Shown here piece after piece: positions 24,328 to 33,195 of a stretch of 64,000 nt of DNA. The notes below the pieces were generated by a model. That model worked only from the letters and a program-made list of their open reading frames with translations, was not told the origin of the DNA and did no database searches. Position 1 is the first letter of the stretch. The number at the start of each line of letters is the position of its first letter. This DNA comes from Treponema sp. Lineage in GTDB: Bacteria; Spirochaetota; Spirochaetia; Treponematales; Treponemataceae. The stretch is taken from NCBI GenBank assembly GCA_017962965.1, contig JAGCUI010000048.1, positions 1-64,000 on the forward strand, written 5' to 3'. A program made the position numbers and the translations under genes.

Positions 24328-26001
24328 TTGCCTTCGATTGATGATTTCATCCAGACACCTTTGCTTATCACAACAGGAATCGGTGTATTATTAATTATTC
24401 TTCTTCTTATCTCAAAGATTCGAAATACTTGTAATGCCAGTATCATTTTCTTTGTAGTTATCGGATCCATTATGGCCGGAGCAATTACTACTCTTGTAAA
24501 CGGACATTATTTCTATTTTATTATGTCGGTGCTTATAGCACAGGTACTCACGCTGCCTTATTTAATTCTAAAAGCAGTTGATAATCCTAAAAAACGTGAA
24601 GAAAAGAAAGCCCAGAAGAAGCTTGCAGAACAGCAGAATTCTCTTGCCGGCGACGAACATACAAAAGAAATTATTCTTGAAATCGAAAATAAAAACAAAA
24701 AGCTTATGGATATGAACCGTGAGCTCATTTATAAGGTATCTACTTTCTTCTCTAACGAAGACAGCGTAGAAAGCTTCCTTGATTACTGTAATAAAACACT
24801 CAGCGAAAAGGTTAATGCAGACGGTTGTGTAATCCTTATCGCAGATGATTATGATAATACTCTTGCAGTTAAATCATTAACAGGTTCCTTCCCTCCACCA
24901 TATAAATTGCCGGAAGATTTACCTCACAAGCCTTTAAGAGTTGAAACAAACCTCCGCTTCTCTCAGTTCCCGTTCAAAGGAAACGTATTCGGAGATGTTT
25001 ACACAGAAGGTCAGCCGATTTTAGTAACAGATTCTGTCAGAGATCCTCACATTTATATCAATGGTCCGGAAGATTTCTTAAAACCTGGAACATATATTTT
25101 TGTACCAATCAAACAGCAGGATTATGTTGTTGGTGTAATTGCACTTGCCCGTCTTCCGGAAAAAGACAAATTTACAGAAGCAGAATTCAATGAAGTTATT
25201 CTTCTTTCTGACGCAATTGCAACAGCTATTAAACCTCTTTACAGCTTCCTTGCTTATGCAGAAAAAGCAGAACTCAGTAAGGACGGAAGCATTGCTTCTA
25301 AATATCAGAAGAGTCTTCTTCCACAAAAGCTCCCTGTTATCAACGGACTTCAGATTGGATGTTTCTCTAATCCTGTAGAAAATGTCTGCGGTGACTATTA
25401 CGATGTTCTTGTAGCACGCCGCGACAAGCTTTCTTTTGTAATGGCAGACGTTGCCGGAAAAGGAATGAACTCTCTGGTTGTAATGATTATGATTCGCGCA
25501 ATTCTCAGACTTGCAGTAAACACAGATCAGGCAGCTTCAACTATTCTTTCATGGGCAAACAGAGGAATCTGTCTTGAAAGCTCAAAGATCGATCACTTTG
25601 CAAGCGTTGCTTTAATCAATTACAACACAACTACAAAACAGGCTCAGATTGCAACTTGTGGTAACAATCCAGTTTATCACTTTAATGCAGCAGCAAATAC
25701 ACTTTCTCAAATATCTACCCCTAGCGAACCTATGGGTGTTGAGAAGGACACAGTTTATTCAGATATCAATATAACCCTGAACAAGAACGACCTCATAGTT
25801 ACTTGTACAGACGGATTGCTTGAATCTCTGAATGAAAATGGTGTACAATATTCGACTGACAACTTGCAGAAAGTTTTACTTAAGAATTGTAGCGCCAATG
25901 CAAAAGACATTACAAACATGGTAAAAGAAGATTTGAAAAAGTATTCAGGCGGAACACAACAATATGATGACCAAAGTCTTCTGGTTATTAAAATACAATA
26001 G
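24328..26001 (+). CDS. Membrane GAF-SpoIIE/PP2C serine phosphatase
   Basis: 557 residues starting at TTG (24328), fixed by AAGGAG seven bases upstream. Three membrane spans (about 11-30, 38-56, 60-82), a coiled stretch, a GAF domain (about 140-310) and a SpoIIE/RsbU phosphatase domain (about 340-557). Metal-binding aspartates are all present: CGDYYDV, MADVAGKGM, CTDGLLES and YDDQSLLV. In the known mechanism such phosphatases dephosphorylate a STAS anti-sigma antagonist, and the STAS gene is the next one. The signal is probably sensed by the GAF domain or the membrane part. Confidence 0.88.
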   Translation: MPSIDDFIQTPLLITTGIGVLLIILLLISKIRNTCNASIIFFVVIGSIMAGAITTLVNGHYFYFIMSVLIAQVLTLPYLILKAVDNPKKREEKKAQKKLAEQQNSLAGDEHTKEIILEIENKNKKLMDMNRELIYKVSTFFSNEDSVESFLDYCNKTLSEKVNADGCVILIADDYDNTLAVKSLTGSFPPPYKLPEDLPHKPLRVETNLRFSQFPFKGNVFGDVYTEGQPILVTDSVRDPHIYINGPEDFLKPGTYIFVPIKQQDYVVGVIALARLPEKDKFTEAEFNEVILLSDAIATAIKPLYSFLAYAEKAELSKDGSIASKYQKSLLPQKLPVINGLQIGCFSNPVENVCGDYYDVLVARRDKLSFVMADVAGKGMNSLVVMIMIRAILRLAVNTDQAASTILSWANRGICLESSKIDHFASVALINYNTTTKQAQIATCGNNPVYHFNAAANTLSQISTPSEPMGVEKDTVYSDINITLNKNDLIVTCTDGLLESLNENGVQYSTDNLQKVLLKNCSANAKDITNMVKEDLKKYSGGTQQYDDQSLLVIKIQ

Positions 26002-26016
26002 GGAAAGGAGCTTCTT

Positions 26017-26355
26017 ATGGAATTAAAAATACGTAAAAACGGTGATGTATACATTATCGACGTAACCGGAGAAATGGACCTCTATAACTCATACAAGTTA
26101 AAGGAACTTGTAATGAAGATGTTGGAGAAAAATGTTAAAGACTTCATTATTAACCTTGAACAGGTTGATTACATCGACTCATCTGGAATCGGTGCATTGA
26201 TTTACATCTGTTCTACAATTAAAAAGATGAATCTTAAACTTGCAATTTCGAATATCCACGGTTCGGTAAAGAAAGTTATTGAACTTACAAAATTGATGGG
26301 ATATTTCCCTATTGCAAACAGCGTAGAAGAAGCTTTACTCATGGTTAAAGAATAA
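26017..26355 (+). CDS. STAS-domain anti-sigma factor antagonist
   Basis: 112 residues, one STAS domain like SpoIIAA/RsbV. The phosphorylation loop is DYIDSSGIGALIYI with the Ser pair at 55-56. AAAGGAG precedes the ATG and the gene follows the phosphatase by 15 bases. Expected cycle: phosphorylated by the kinase encoded next, dephosphorylated by the phosphatase before it. The unphosphorylated form would bind the kinase. Confidence 0.9.
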   Translation: MELKIRKNGDVYIIDVTGEMDLYNSYKLKELVMKMLEKNVKDFIINLEQVDYIDSSGIGALIYICSTIKKMNLKLAISNIHGSVKKVIELTKLMGYFPIANSVEEALLMVKE

Positions 26356-26396
26356 AATTTAAAAAATTTAAATAAGTTTATCTTAGGAGGATACAA

Positions 26397-26951
26397 TTGG
26401 TACAGGAATTTAAAGAACTAAGATCTGATGAAAACGACCCATTGTTTGATAAAACAAATATGTTAAAAAAGGAGTTTCCTTCTGACTTTAGACAGATCAG
26501 ATACTTTACTCTGTTAATTGTACAGTCAGCACCAACTGAAATTAAGGAATTAAATCTTTTGGAACAGCAGATTAGTGAAGTTATTAAGAATGCTGTAAAA
26601 CACGGAAACCATTGTGATATTAATAAAAAAGTAACAGTATGGTATTCATTCAGCCCTACACATGCACATATTATTGTACAGGACGAAGGTGAAGGATTTA
26701 AAGATCTTGAAAAATGGAATGAATTCAACAAAAAACGTCTTGAATGTCTCCACAACAATGATTTTATGGAACTTTCAAATTACGTTTCATTCCGTACAAA
26801 AGAATCAGACAGCCAGGACGGTGGTAACGCATTGTTTGCCGCTTTGGAATACTGGAACGGTGGCTTTGTATACAACGGCAAAAAGAACGCCGTAGCCATG
26901 CTCAAAAAATATCAGCAGAAGTTCCACAACGTAAACGGCGGCGGAGAATAA
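26397..26951 (+). CDS. HATPase serine kinase/anti-sigma factor (RsbW/SpoIIAB-like)
   Basis: 184 residues from a TTG start at 26397 with a near-consensus TAGGAGG six bases before it. GHKL motifs: EQQISEVIKNAVKHGN (N-box), VQDEGEGF (G1) and DGGNALFAAL in place of the usual GRGL. It should bind ATP, phosphorylate the STAS protein and sequester a partner. No sigma factor gene is adjacent, so the partner may be an unlinked sigma factor or a non-sigma target. A terminator follows the gene. Confidence 0.85.
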   Translation: MVQEFKELRSDENDPLFDKTNMLKKEFPSDFRQIRYFTLLIVQSAPTEIKELNLLEQQISEVIKNAVKHGNHCDINKKVTVWYSFSPTHAHIIVQDEGEGFKDLEKWNEFNKKRLECLHNNDFMELSNYVSFRTKESDSQDGGNALFAALEYWNGGFVYNGKKNAVAMLKKYQQKFHNVNGGGE

Positions 26952-26979
26952 TATTTCGCCCCCCCAATAAATAGAAAAA

Positions 26980-27006
26980 GCACTTCGTATCCGAAGTGCT
27001 TTTTTT
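26980..27006 (+). terminator. Terminator of the partner-switching operon
   Basis: Stem GCACTTCG (26980-26987) with CGAAGTGC (26992-26999), a four-base loop, then seven T; a preceding A-run makes it usable in both directions. Confidence 0.9.
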
Positions 27007-27024
27007 GTTTAACGTCCATTCTGT

Positions 27025-27043
27025 AGATGGGGGGAATTGAACC
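27025..27043 (-). repeat. Partial copy of the tmRNA 3' end
   Basis: Nineteen bases here (AGATGGGGGGAATTGAACC) are identical to 27189-27207, the acceptor/T-arm part of the tmRNA gene, in the same orientation and 164 bases away. The rest of the tmRNA is absent. This looks like an attachment-site scar or a repeat derived from the tmRNA end. Confidence 0.7.
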
Positions 27044-27055
27044 TACTCTAATCTA

Positions 27056-27075
27056 AAGCCGCAGTGCGGCTTTTT
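27056..27075 (+). terminator. Second hairpin terminator between operon and tmRNA scar
   Basis: Stem AAGCCGC (27056-27062) with GCGGCTT (27066-27072) around a three-base AGT loop, running into TTTTT (27071-27075). It stands next to a GTTGGGGG...CCCCCAAC hairpin (27093-27118). Confidence 0.6.
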
Positions 27076-27092
27076 CCTCTTTAGCGGGGGGT

Positions 27093-27118
27093 GTTGGGGG
27101 TCGCTCTGAACCCCCAAC
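27093..27118. repeat. Perfect 8-bp inverted repeat of unknown role
   Basis: GTTGGGGG (27093-27100) and CCCCCAAC (27111-27118) flank ten bases. No T-run follows. It lies between the tmRNA 3' scar and the tmRNA terminator, and may belong to a dispersed intergenic repeat. Confidence 0.55.
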
Positions 27119-27149
27119 GAAGCAATTTCCAGTTATAAATCAATTCCCA

Positions 27150-27184
27150 ACAAAAAAAGCGCCTTATAAAGGCGCCTTTTTTTG
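27150..27184 (-). terminator. Terminator of tmRNA
   Basis: Stem GCGCC/GGCGC (core 27159-27175) lengthened by matched A and T runs on both sides. It begins directly after the tmRNA 3' end on the minus strand. Confidence 0.9.
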
Positions 27185-27185
27185 T

Positions 27186-27563
27186 TGGAGATGGGGGGAA
27201 TTGAACCCCCGTCCGAAAAAGTAAACCAGGTATATCTACAAGTTTAGTTATGCGAGGTATTTGTCGGGAGCCGGTAGCAGCATAACAAGCGTCGCCTCCG
27301 TATTCTGATAAAGAGTCCCGGATACATTACAGAATCTATATCCAGCAAGTCCCGATAGGTAAAGGAACATCATCCAACGCGGAACAGAGCCGGGTGAGTT
27401 CCTGCACGGCTACTTACGCAGCGAGTGCTTCTGCTTCGAAAGCTTCATCAGCTTCTTCTTCTTTTCTTGCGAAAATTGCAGTTATTTGTTTGTCAGTTTA
27501 AGGAACCTTCACTCCTACCTGCAATACAAGATTTCCCAATTCCGTCGAAACCGGGACATCCCC
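27186..27563 (-). ncRNA. ssrA: Transfer-messenger RNA (tmRNA)
   Basis: On the minus strand the 5' end GGGGATG pairs with CATCTCC at the 3' end, followed by discriminator A; CCA is not encoded. The conserved GGTTTCGACGG lies at the 5' end and GGGGGTTCAATTCCCCC is the T-arm. The tag frame begins at GCA (27479) after AAATAACT and ends at TAA (27416-27414), giving AIFARKEEEADEAFEAEALAA: 21 residues with the normal proteolysis end ALAA. tmRNA rescues stalled ribosomes together with SmpB and marks the product for ClpXP-type proteases. The tag is longer than those I know from other treponemes. Confidence 0.95.
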
Positions 27564-27576
27564 AAATGTAAAATTA

Positions 27577-27605
27577 AATATAATACCAAAGATTTAATAA
27601 GTCAA
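27577..27605 (-). promoter_or_regulatory. Promoter of tmRNA
   Basis: Minus strand: -35 TTGACT (27600-27605), a 17-base spacer and -10 TATATT (27577-27582), fourteen bases ahead of the mature 5' end. Confidence 0.82.
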
Positions 27606-27621
27606 TAAAGAAATACTTTAA

Positions 27622-29148
27622 TTAACAGGTATAAACCTTCATAGGTTCAGACTTGCCGCGGATTTGAGCATCGTCTACAAACTTAATTTCTTTTTTTAAT
27701 TTTTCGCTGCTTTGCTGAATGTTTGTTACGCTGGACTGAGACATTAATAAAGGAACCTTGTAGGTTTTGCACAAGGATTCAATTCGGCTTGCTGTATTTA
27801 CAGTATCACCAATTACAGTGTATTCCATGCGGTTTTCAGCACCGATAATTCCTGCAAAAACTTCTCCTGTGTGGATACCGATTCCAAAGTTTAATTCAGG
27901 AAGTCCATCTTTTCTAAAGTCAGCATTTATCTTTTGTAAAGCATCCATCATATCGCAGGCTGCAAGGTAAGCATCATAACTTGAATTTTTAGATTCAACC
28001 GGAGCACCAAAAATTGCCATAATTGCGTCTCCGATATATTTATTTACAATTCCATTATGATTTGTAATGCATTTTCCAAGTCCTGTAAAATATCTGTTTA
28101 ATAAAGACACAACAGAGGAAGCAGACATTTTTTCACTCATTGCAGTAAAGTTACGGATATCGCAGAATAAAACTGTTACTTCCCTAACCTCACCACCGCG
28201 CTTGATTTTATGTGTTTCTTTCATAAGATAATCACGAACTTCAGGATCTACAATCTTTCCAAAGGTATCGTACATCATCTCTTTTTCTTCAAGAGCAACG
28301 GCCATATCATTAAAGCTGTCTGCCAGGTTTCCAAGCTCATCGGCTGTTACAATATTTACACGGCTTTTATAATTTCCTTCCTTAATGTTTTGTGCAGCCT
28401 TTGTTAAGCTTCCAAGCGGATTAATAATAATTTTACAAAGAGAAAAAGTAATAATTACAGAAAAGATTGCAAATAAAGAACCAATAATAATCAAATTAGA
28501 TTGAATAGGAAGATTATTATTTATCTGTGTAAAAATATTTCCTGTCATAAGAATTGCAATCGGGAAAATAGAAGTTACCATAAAACAGAAAAGCAAAAGG
28601 TGTGAAAATTTTGGGTGAACTGAATGCTTGGTGTATTCAATATGTCCCTGAGGAAAAAGTTTTGGAAGTAAAAAGGTTCTGTTTAAAAGCTCAATTCCAA
28701 GATAAGAAATTGTCCAGGCAGTCATTCCAGAGATTAAAGAAAAGGCCCACGAAGAAATCAAAATAACTTTTATCTGAATGCCAAGAACAAATTTTGCGTA
28801 TAATGCAAAGGGGATTTCAACAAAATAATAAATATTCCAGCCGATTACACTTGATAAAGAATAAACTGAAGGAATTTCAACAACCTTTTTCATAAGGTTA
28901 TCAGGATTTTTTATAAGTCTGAATGAATAAATAATACAAACTAAAGTTGGAACTAAAAAGGCACAGATGAGAGCTAAGGTTGAACCGTATGTATTATCAA
29001 TAAAATTTTCCCATTTTGTAAGGTTTTCTGAATGCCAGAACGGATTACTGATCGCGGTAGGAACTATAATAGCTACAATATTTGAAATAATTACTATAAG
29101 AGCATAAATTCGGCTCATCTTTGTTATTCGTTTGACATCACAGTTCAT
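27622..29148 (-). CDS. Membrane class III adenylate cyclase with HAMP domain
   Basis: 508 residues from the ATG at 29148 (GGAG upstream, one base after the hsp33 stop). About six membrane spans in the first 260 residues, then HAMP (IIINPLGSLTKAAQNIKEGNY) and a class III cyclase domain (REVTVLFCDIRNFTAMSEKM, KYIGDAIMAIFGAP, MEYTVIGDTVNTASRIE). Both metal aspartates, the substrate lysine and aspartate expected for ATP specificity, and the transition-state Asn and Arg are present. Should make cAMP at the inner membrane on signals sensed by the membrane part. Last gene of the five-gene operon. Confidence 0.87.
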   Translation of the reverse strand: MNCDVKRITKMSRIYALIVIISNIVAIIVPTAISNPFWHSENLTKWENFIDNTYGSTLALICAFLVPTLVCIIYSFRLIKNPDNLMKKVVEIPSVYSLSSVIGWNIYYFVEIPFALYAKFVLGIQIKVILISSWAFSLISGMTAWTISYLGIELLNRTFLLPKLFPQGHIEYTKHSVHPKFSHLLLFCFMVTSIFPIAILMTGNIFTQINNNLPIQSNLIIIGSLFAIFSVIITFSLCKIIINPLGSLTKAAQNIKEGNYKSRVNIVTADELGNLADSFNDMAVALEEKEMMYDTFGKIVDPEVRDYLMKETHKIKRGGEVREVTVLFCDIRNFTAMSEKMSASSVVSLLNRYFTGLGKCITNHNGIVNKYIGDAIMAIFGAPVESKNSSYDAYLAACDMMDALQKINADFRKDGLPELNFGIGIHTGEVFAGIIGAENRMEYTVIGDTVNTASRIESLCKTYKVPLLMSQSSVTNIQQSSEKLKKEIKFVDDAQIRGKSEPMKVYTC

Positions 29149-29149
29149 T

Positions 29150-30115
29150 TTATAATTCTCCAGTATCAATTTTATATACACTTCCGCAGTTTCTGCATGT
29201 TATTTCCAAAGGATTCGGGCCGTTTTTCTTAATGTCGTCCAGCTGGTCTTTTGGAAGATTTCTTATATGATTTATAAAAAATTCCTTGTTGCAAGGGCAG
29301 TCAAAAACAATATCCCTTTTCATTGTGATTAAAGGATTAAACTCACGGAAAAGGCCTAAGATAATATCCTCTGAATCGACTTCTTTTTCGCTGTATAAAA
29401 GACCAAGGCTTGGGCATGCGGTGAATGCATTTTCAATCTTTTGTAAAAGAATTTTATCTTCTTCTGTTTCTTCTACGTGACTGTCCAGCTGGCTTCCAAG
29501 AATTTTTGTGCCGCCAGTTTTTGGCATAATCTGAAGATACATTGCACCAGCTCCGGTTACATTTCCGTTTTTATCAAACTGAATGCTTGAATTAAAGGCT
29601 GTATTAATCTGTTCTGACTGAGCAAAATATGAAGCAAAATCTTTGGCAATGTTTCCGTTGTCTGCATAAACTGAGCTCATCTGTGGTAATTTATCGTCTT
29701 TATGGGCACGCGAAAAGCTTAAGGTTCCGCCACCCAAAAAAGGTTTTAAATCCCAGGATTCAAGTGGTTTTTCTAAAGCAATATTTTCATTAAAACGATA
29801 GCCTCTTACATAGCCTGTAGAATCAGCTTCGATGCAGTACCCCTGGGCCGGACCATCTCCTTCAAATTTAATTGCAAGGTGCTCTTTATCCTTCATCATT
29901 GGAATTGTTAATGCTGCACACAAGGAAGCCTGACCTAAAATATAAGTTTCTAAAATTCCAAGCTTATGCTGAGCTCGAATCTGATTTACAAAACGAGTTC
30001 CATGAAACAAGGCTCCTCGAACACGTCCGTCTGCCATTGTAAAAATTCGTAATTTATCTTCTTCGAGAGTCTGTAAATATTTGTCTAATTCTTTATCTAT
30101 CTGAGCCTTAATCAT
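29150..30115 (-). CDS. hslO: Redox-regulated chaperone Hsp33
   Basis: 321 residues. The C-terminal zinc/redox switch is clear: FDCPCNKEF (CxC) and ITCRNCGSVY (CxxC). The N-terminal body matches the Hsp33 fold (ADGRVRGALFHGT, IKFEGDGPAQGY, GYVRGYRF). Under oxidative stress the cysteines form disulfides, zinc leaves and the chaperone becomes active in the cytoplasm. It stands between a MATE exporter and an adenylate cyclase. No good Shine-Dalgarno sequence is seen ahead of the ATG. Confidence 0.93.
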   Translation of the reverse strand: MIKAQIDKELDKYLQTLEEDKLRIFTMADGRVRGALFHGTRFVNQIRAQHKLGILETYILGQASLCAALTIPMMKDKEHLAIKFEGDGPAQGYCIEADSTGYVRGYRFNENIALEKPLESWDLKPFLGGGTLSFSRAHKDDKLPQMSSVYADNGNIAKDFASYFAQSEQINTAFNSSIQFDKNGNVTGAGAMYLQIMPKTGGTKILGSQLDSHVEETEEDKILLQKIENAFTACPSLGLLYSEKEVDSEDIILGLFREFNPLITMKRDIVFDCPCNKEFFINHIRNLPKDQLDDIKKNGPNPLEITCRNCGSVYKIDTGEL

Positions 30116-30148
30116 ACTTATTAATATAATAAAAAGAGAATAAAAAAA

Positions 30149-31576
30149 CTATCTGTTTTTGTCCTCATCCTTATTTTCCTGGATACCGGATGTATCTCCT
30201 GTAGAAATCTTTTTAATCCATTTTTCACTTTTTAAGCGGAATACACACCAGATTGTTTTTATTACCTGATCTATTTTTAAAAAGAAATAAATCCAGAAGG
30301 CCGGAAGATGAAAAACAAAGCCTGCAAGATAGCCAAGCGGAATTGATAAAATCCAGAGCATACAGTTATCTGCAACCATGAGCATTTTTGTATCCCCGCC
30401 TCCTCGAAGAACGCCCTTTGTCATAATGGAATTTGTTGCCTGGAAAATATTGATAATCGAAATTGAAAGCATGAGGCTTTGTGCAATCGTAAAGGTTTGG
30501 GCACTTGGATTATAGGATTTTATAATTGTATTACTTAGAGAAAGGATGAAAATTGCAGCAAAGGTTCCAAGGGAAAGTCCGAGCCCCAAAAAAAGCCAGC
30601 TTTGTTTTACAGTTTTTTCCTTTCCGTATTTTCCTAAGGTCTGGCCTGTTATAATAGCACCTGCCTGGCAAACGCCTTGAATTACAACCGTACTGAGCTG
30701 TTGTGTAATACTTGTAATTGCATTAGCCGCTGTAAAGGTTGCTCCAAGATGGCCTATTACCATTGCAACAGTGTTATTTCCAAAGGCTAAGATTCCGTCG
30801 CTGATTAAAACAGGAATACTTATTCTTATGTACTCACGAACCAGTGAACGGCAGCTTATAAATAAATCGCGGATTTTAAATAAAATCTTTTTGTCTTTAA
30901 AAAAGAGATAGCCCAAAATCATTGAGCATTCAAAGATGCGGGAAATTAATGTTCCTAAGGCAGCACCTGCTACTTCCATTCTTGGAGCGCCAAAGTGACC
31001 GAATATAAATGCATAATTTGCAAGAAAGTTTATTCCAAGTGCACCAAATGAAACATAAAGAGGATAACGCACCTGCCCTACACTTCTTAAAACAATTGTT
31101 GAAGTAAGGCTTGTTCCTAAAAAGAAAAAGGTTGGAACAGACCAGAGTAAATAAGTTTTTCCAAGAGAAATAATTTTTGCGTCTTTGGAATAAGACTTCA
31201 TAAGTAATTCAGGAAAGAAAAATGTTATGAAGGCAAAAACGGCTGCTAAGATTAATGTGAGGCGGAGCATTAGGCAGACTGTCTGTTTTAAAGCACGGGC
31301 TGTCTGCGGTGTATTTCCTTTTTCTGTCTTTTTTAAGCCCCAGAATCTTGAAACTAAAACCGAAGCTCCCATTCCAAGTCCCATACAAAGAATCTGATAA
31401 ATGCTTATAAAGGAGTTTGAAAGGGATGTTGCAGAAAGAGCATCCTCGCTTACCCTGGAAACCATATTTGTATCGAGCATGTTTATGGCTACTGTAACAA
31501 AGCTCTGAAGCGCAATGGGAAGTGCAAGTTTAACAACTTTTTTGTAAAATTCTTTATCTTTGGCAAAAAGCAGCAT
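30149..31576 (-). CDS. MATE-family efflux transporter
   Basis: 475 residues, about twelve membrane spans in two related halves, as in Na+- or H+-driven multidrug and toxin extrusion proteins: FVTVAINMLDTNMVSRVSEDALSA in the first half and VAMVIGHLGATFTAANAITS in the second, plus the short charged C-terminal tail. It begins three bases after the FecR gene stop, so the two are translationally linked. Substrate unknown. The operon (cyclase, FecR protein, MATE, Hsp33, cyclase) hints at an envelope- or oxidant-stress response. Confidence 0.87.
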   Translation of the reverse strand: MLLFAKDKEFYKKVVKLALPIALQSFVTVAINMLDTNMVSRVSEDALSATSLSNSFISIYQILCMGLGMGASVLVSRFWGLKKTEKGNTPQTARALKQTVCLMLRLTLILAAVFAFITFFFPELLMKSYSKDAKIISLGKTYLLWSVPTFFFLGTSLTSTIVLRSVGQVRYPLYVSFGALGINFLANYAFIFGHFGAPRMEVAGAALGTLISRIFECSMILGYLFFKDKKILFKIRDLFISCRSLVREYIRISIPVLISDGILAFGNNTVAMVIGHLGATFTAANAITSITQQLSTVVIQGVCQAGAIITGQTLGKYGKEKTVKQSWLFLGLGLSLGTFAAIFILSLSNTIIKSYNPSAQTFTIAQSLMLSISIINIFQATNSIMTKGVLRGGGDTKMLMVADNCMLWILSIPLGYLAGFVFHLPAFWIYFFLKIDQVIKTIWCVFRLKSEKWIKKISTGDTSGIQENKDEDKNR

Positions 31577-31578
31577 TT

Positions 31579-33195
31579 TTATTCAACAAACTCGAAAGTA
31601 AAATATTCTATATCAAACACAGCGCATTCTCTTACAGGTTCTCCATAAGTAAGCTTAATAATGTGGCCGCAGCCTGTATCGATGTTCATATCTTCTGTAA
31701 AATTAATTATTCTGCTGTAAGTAAACTTCTTTCCGGCTTGAATTGGAAGTTCATCATGCCATTCAGGTGTAATATCATACTGTTCATTCGGGATAGTCAT
31801 GTTCCATGTTTCAGTAGACATTGCTTGAATTCCAAGATAAGGTAAATCAATATTACTTGTAGCAGTAAGAGTAACCTTAAGCTTTTTGCCCTTTGGAATT
31901 ACAGTCTTTTCTTTAAAAAATTCAGACATATAGAATTCCATGTCACGTCCGGTTGTTTCCCAGCCCTTATCACCCCATACATTCTGCTTAAACTGTCTCT
32001 TTCTTGAAGTAACAGGGATTACAGGATAATTAGAGGCCTGTTCATACTGCTTTTTATAATCAAATTCAAGAATTTTAATGGAGATTTTTAAATCATTAAT
32101 ATTGATTGAGCCGTTATAATCTTTGTCATCCAGGAATAAAGTGATGTATGATGTTGAACTGTTGTATATTCTATGAATAAGACAGGACTCAATTGTTGAT
32201 TCAAAAGGAACACCTTTTTTAACATTACGGATTGTGTAAATAGGCGCATTATCATAATACTTTTCATCTGAATCATAACCGCCAAGATGAACCTTAATGG
32301 ACGGAACACTTGTATCTGAAACTCCGGTTATATTAATCAAAATCAAAGATTTATTCGGGATAGATTTATTGTTGCCGATAAAATTTGAAACTTCATTTAC
32401 AAACTGATGGTTGTGAAAGCCTGTTTCACTATTTATAAAATCAACTAAGGTTGCAGTCCTTACTTTTTTAATACCGCCGTCATTTAATTCAACTTTTACA
32501 GGTTCAATTTTTACTTCTTCCTGAGGCACAGTTTCAGCTTCTTCTGATTTTGCAACTTCTTTTTTAGTTTCAATTTCGTTTAGTTTTACAACTTCAATCT
32601 GGCCGGCACTTATTGTTTTTAATTCCTGAATTTCTTTTCCTTTTACGTCGGTCTGAATAACAGAAGCTTCTCCGGATAAAACTTCGATTACTGCATCGCT
32701 TGAAAATTCTTTATCAATTTCAACATTTACCTGAGTAAGTGATGAAAGCTGGATTTTTTTATTTCCTGTTTTAATTACAGTTTTTTCTGCAGGGTCTTTA
32801 TTCTGAACATGAAGATTTCCCGACATAAAATCGATTGTGCTTGCTTGTTTTTTATCGCTGAAAAGCTGAATCAAAGTGTTTGAGCCAAGCCCGATTTCTG
32901 TTTCATCATTAAGCTTTAAAACTGCTTCTGATTCTTCTGCAGTTCGTATTTTGTCGCCATTATAAATGAGCGTCTCTGTAGAAATCTTTTCCCAAAGGCT
33001 TCTGTTTATAAATCTTCGCTGCGCAATGTTTTTTCTAAAATAAATTGTTGCAATCGGTTTTTCATTCTGCTTGAGGGTTGATGTATTTAACTCGCGGTAA
33101 AACAAAAAGAACATACCGGCTGCCAAAAGAGAACAGATAATAAAAATGCTGTAGTCGACTTTATTTAGTCTCGAATGAGTATTTCTTTTCTTCAT
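31579..33195 (-). CDS. FecR-domain membrane protein
   Basis: 538 residues. One membrane span near the N-terminus (about 15-34) is followed by a FecR domain (about 60-210: GDKIRTAEESEAVLKLNDETEIGLGSN, FMSGNLHV, VLSGEASV). The C-terminal 280 residues look beta-rich and carry no motif I know. FecR proteins of iron uptake systems transmit a signal to an ECF sigma factor. No sigma factor or TonB receptor is present here, so this is one of the widespread non-iron FecR proteins. Its start overlaps the cyclase gene end by 35 bases. Confidence 0.75.
   Translation of the reverse strand: MKKRNTHSRLNKVDYSIFIICSLLAAGMFFLFYRELNTSTLKQNEKPIATIYFRKNIAQRRFINRSLWEKISTETLIYNGDKIRTAEESEAVLKLNDETEIGLGSNTLIQLFSDKKQASTIDFMSGNLHVQNKDPAEKTVIKTGNKKIQLSSLTQVNVEIDKEFSSDAVIEVLSGEASVIQTDVKGKEIQELKTISAGQIEVVKLNEIETKKEVAKSEEAETVPQEEVKIEPVKVELNDGGIKKVRTATLVDFINSETGFHNHQFVNEVSNFIGNNKSIPNKSLILINITGVSDTSVPSIKVHLGGYDSDEKYYDNAPIYTIRNVKKGVPFESTIESCLIHRIYNSSTSYITLFLDDKDYNGSININDLKISIKILEFDYKKQYEQASNYPVIPVTSRKRQFKQNVWGDKGWETTGRDMEFYMSEFFKEKTVIPKGKKLKVTLTATSNIDLPYLGIQAMSTETWNMTIPNEQYDITPEWHDELPIQAGKKFTYSRIINFTEDMNIDTGCGHIIKLTYGEPVRECAVFDIEYFTFEFVE

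Noticed and set aside
27044-27149. Small non-coding RNA between the operon terminator and tmRNA
   Set aside because: Two hairpins are visible but no promoter of either direction could be found.
31579-33195. FecR gene as part of an iron-uptake signalling system
   Set aside because: No sigma factor, TonB receptor or siderophore gene nearby; neighbours are cyclases, MATE and Hsp33.
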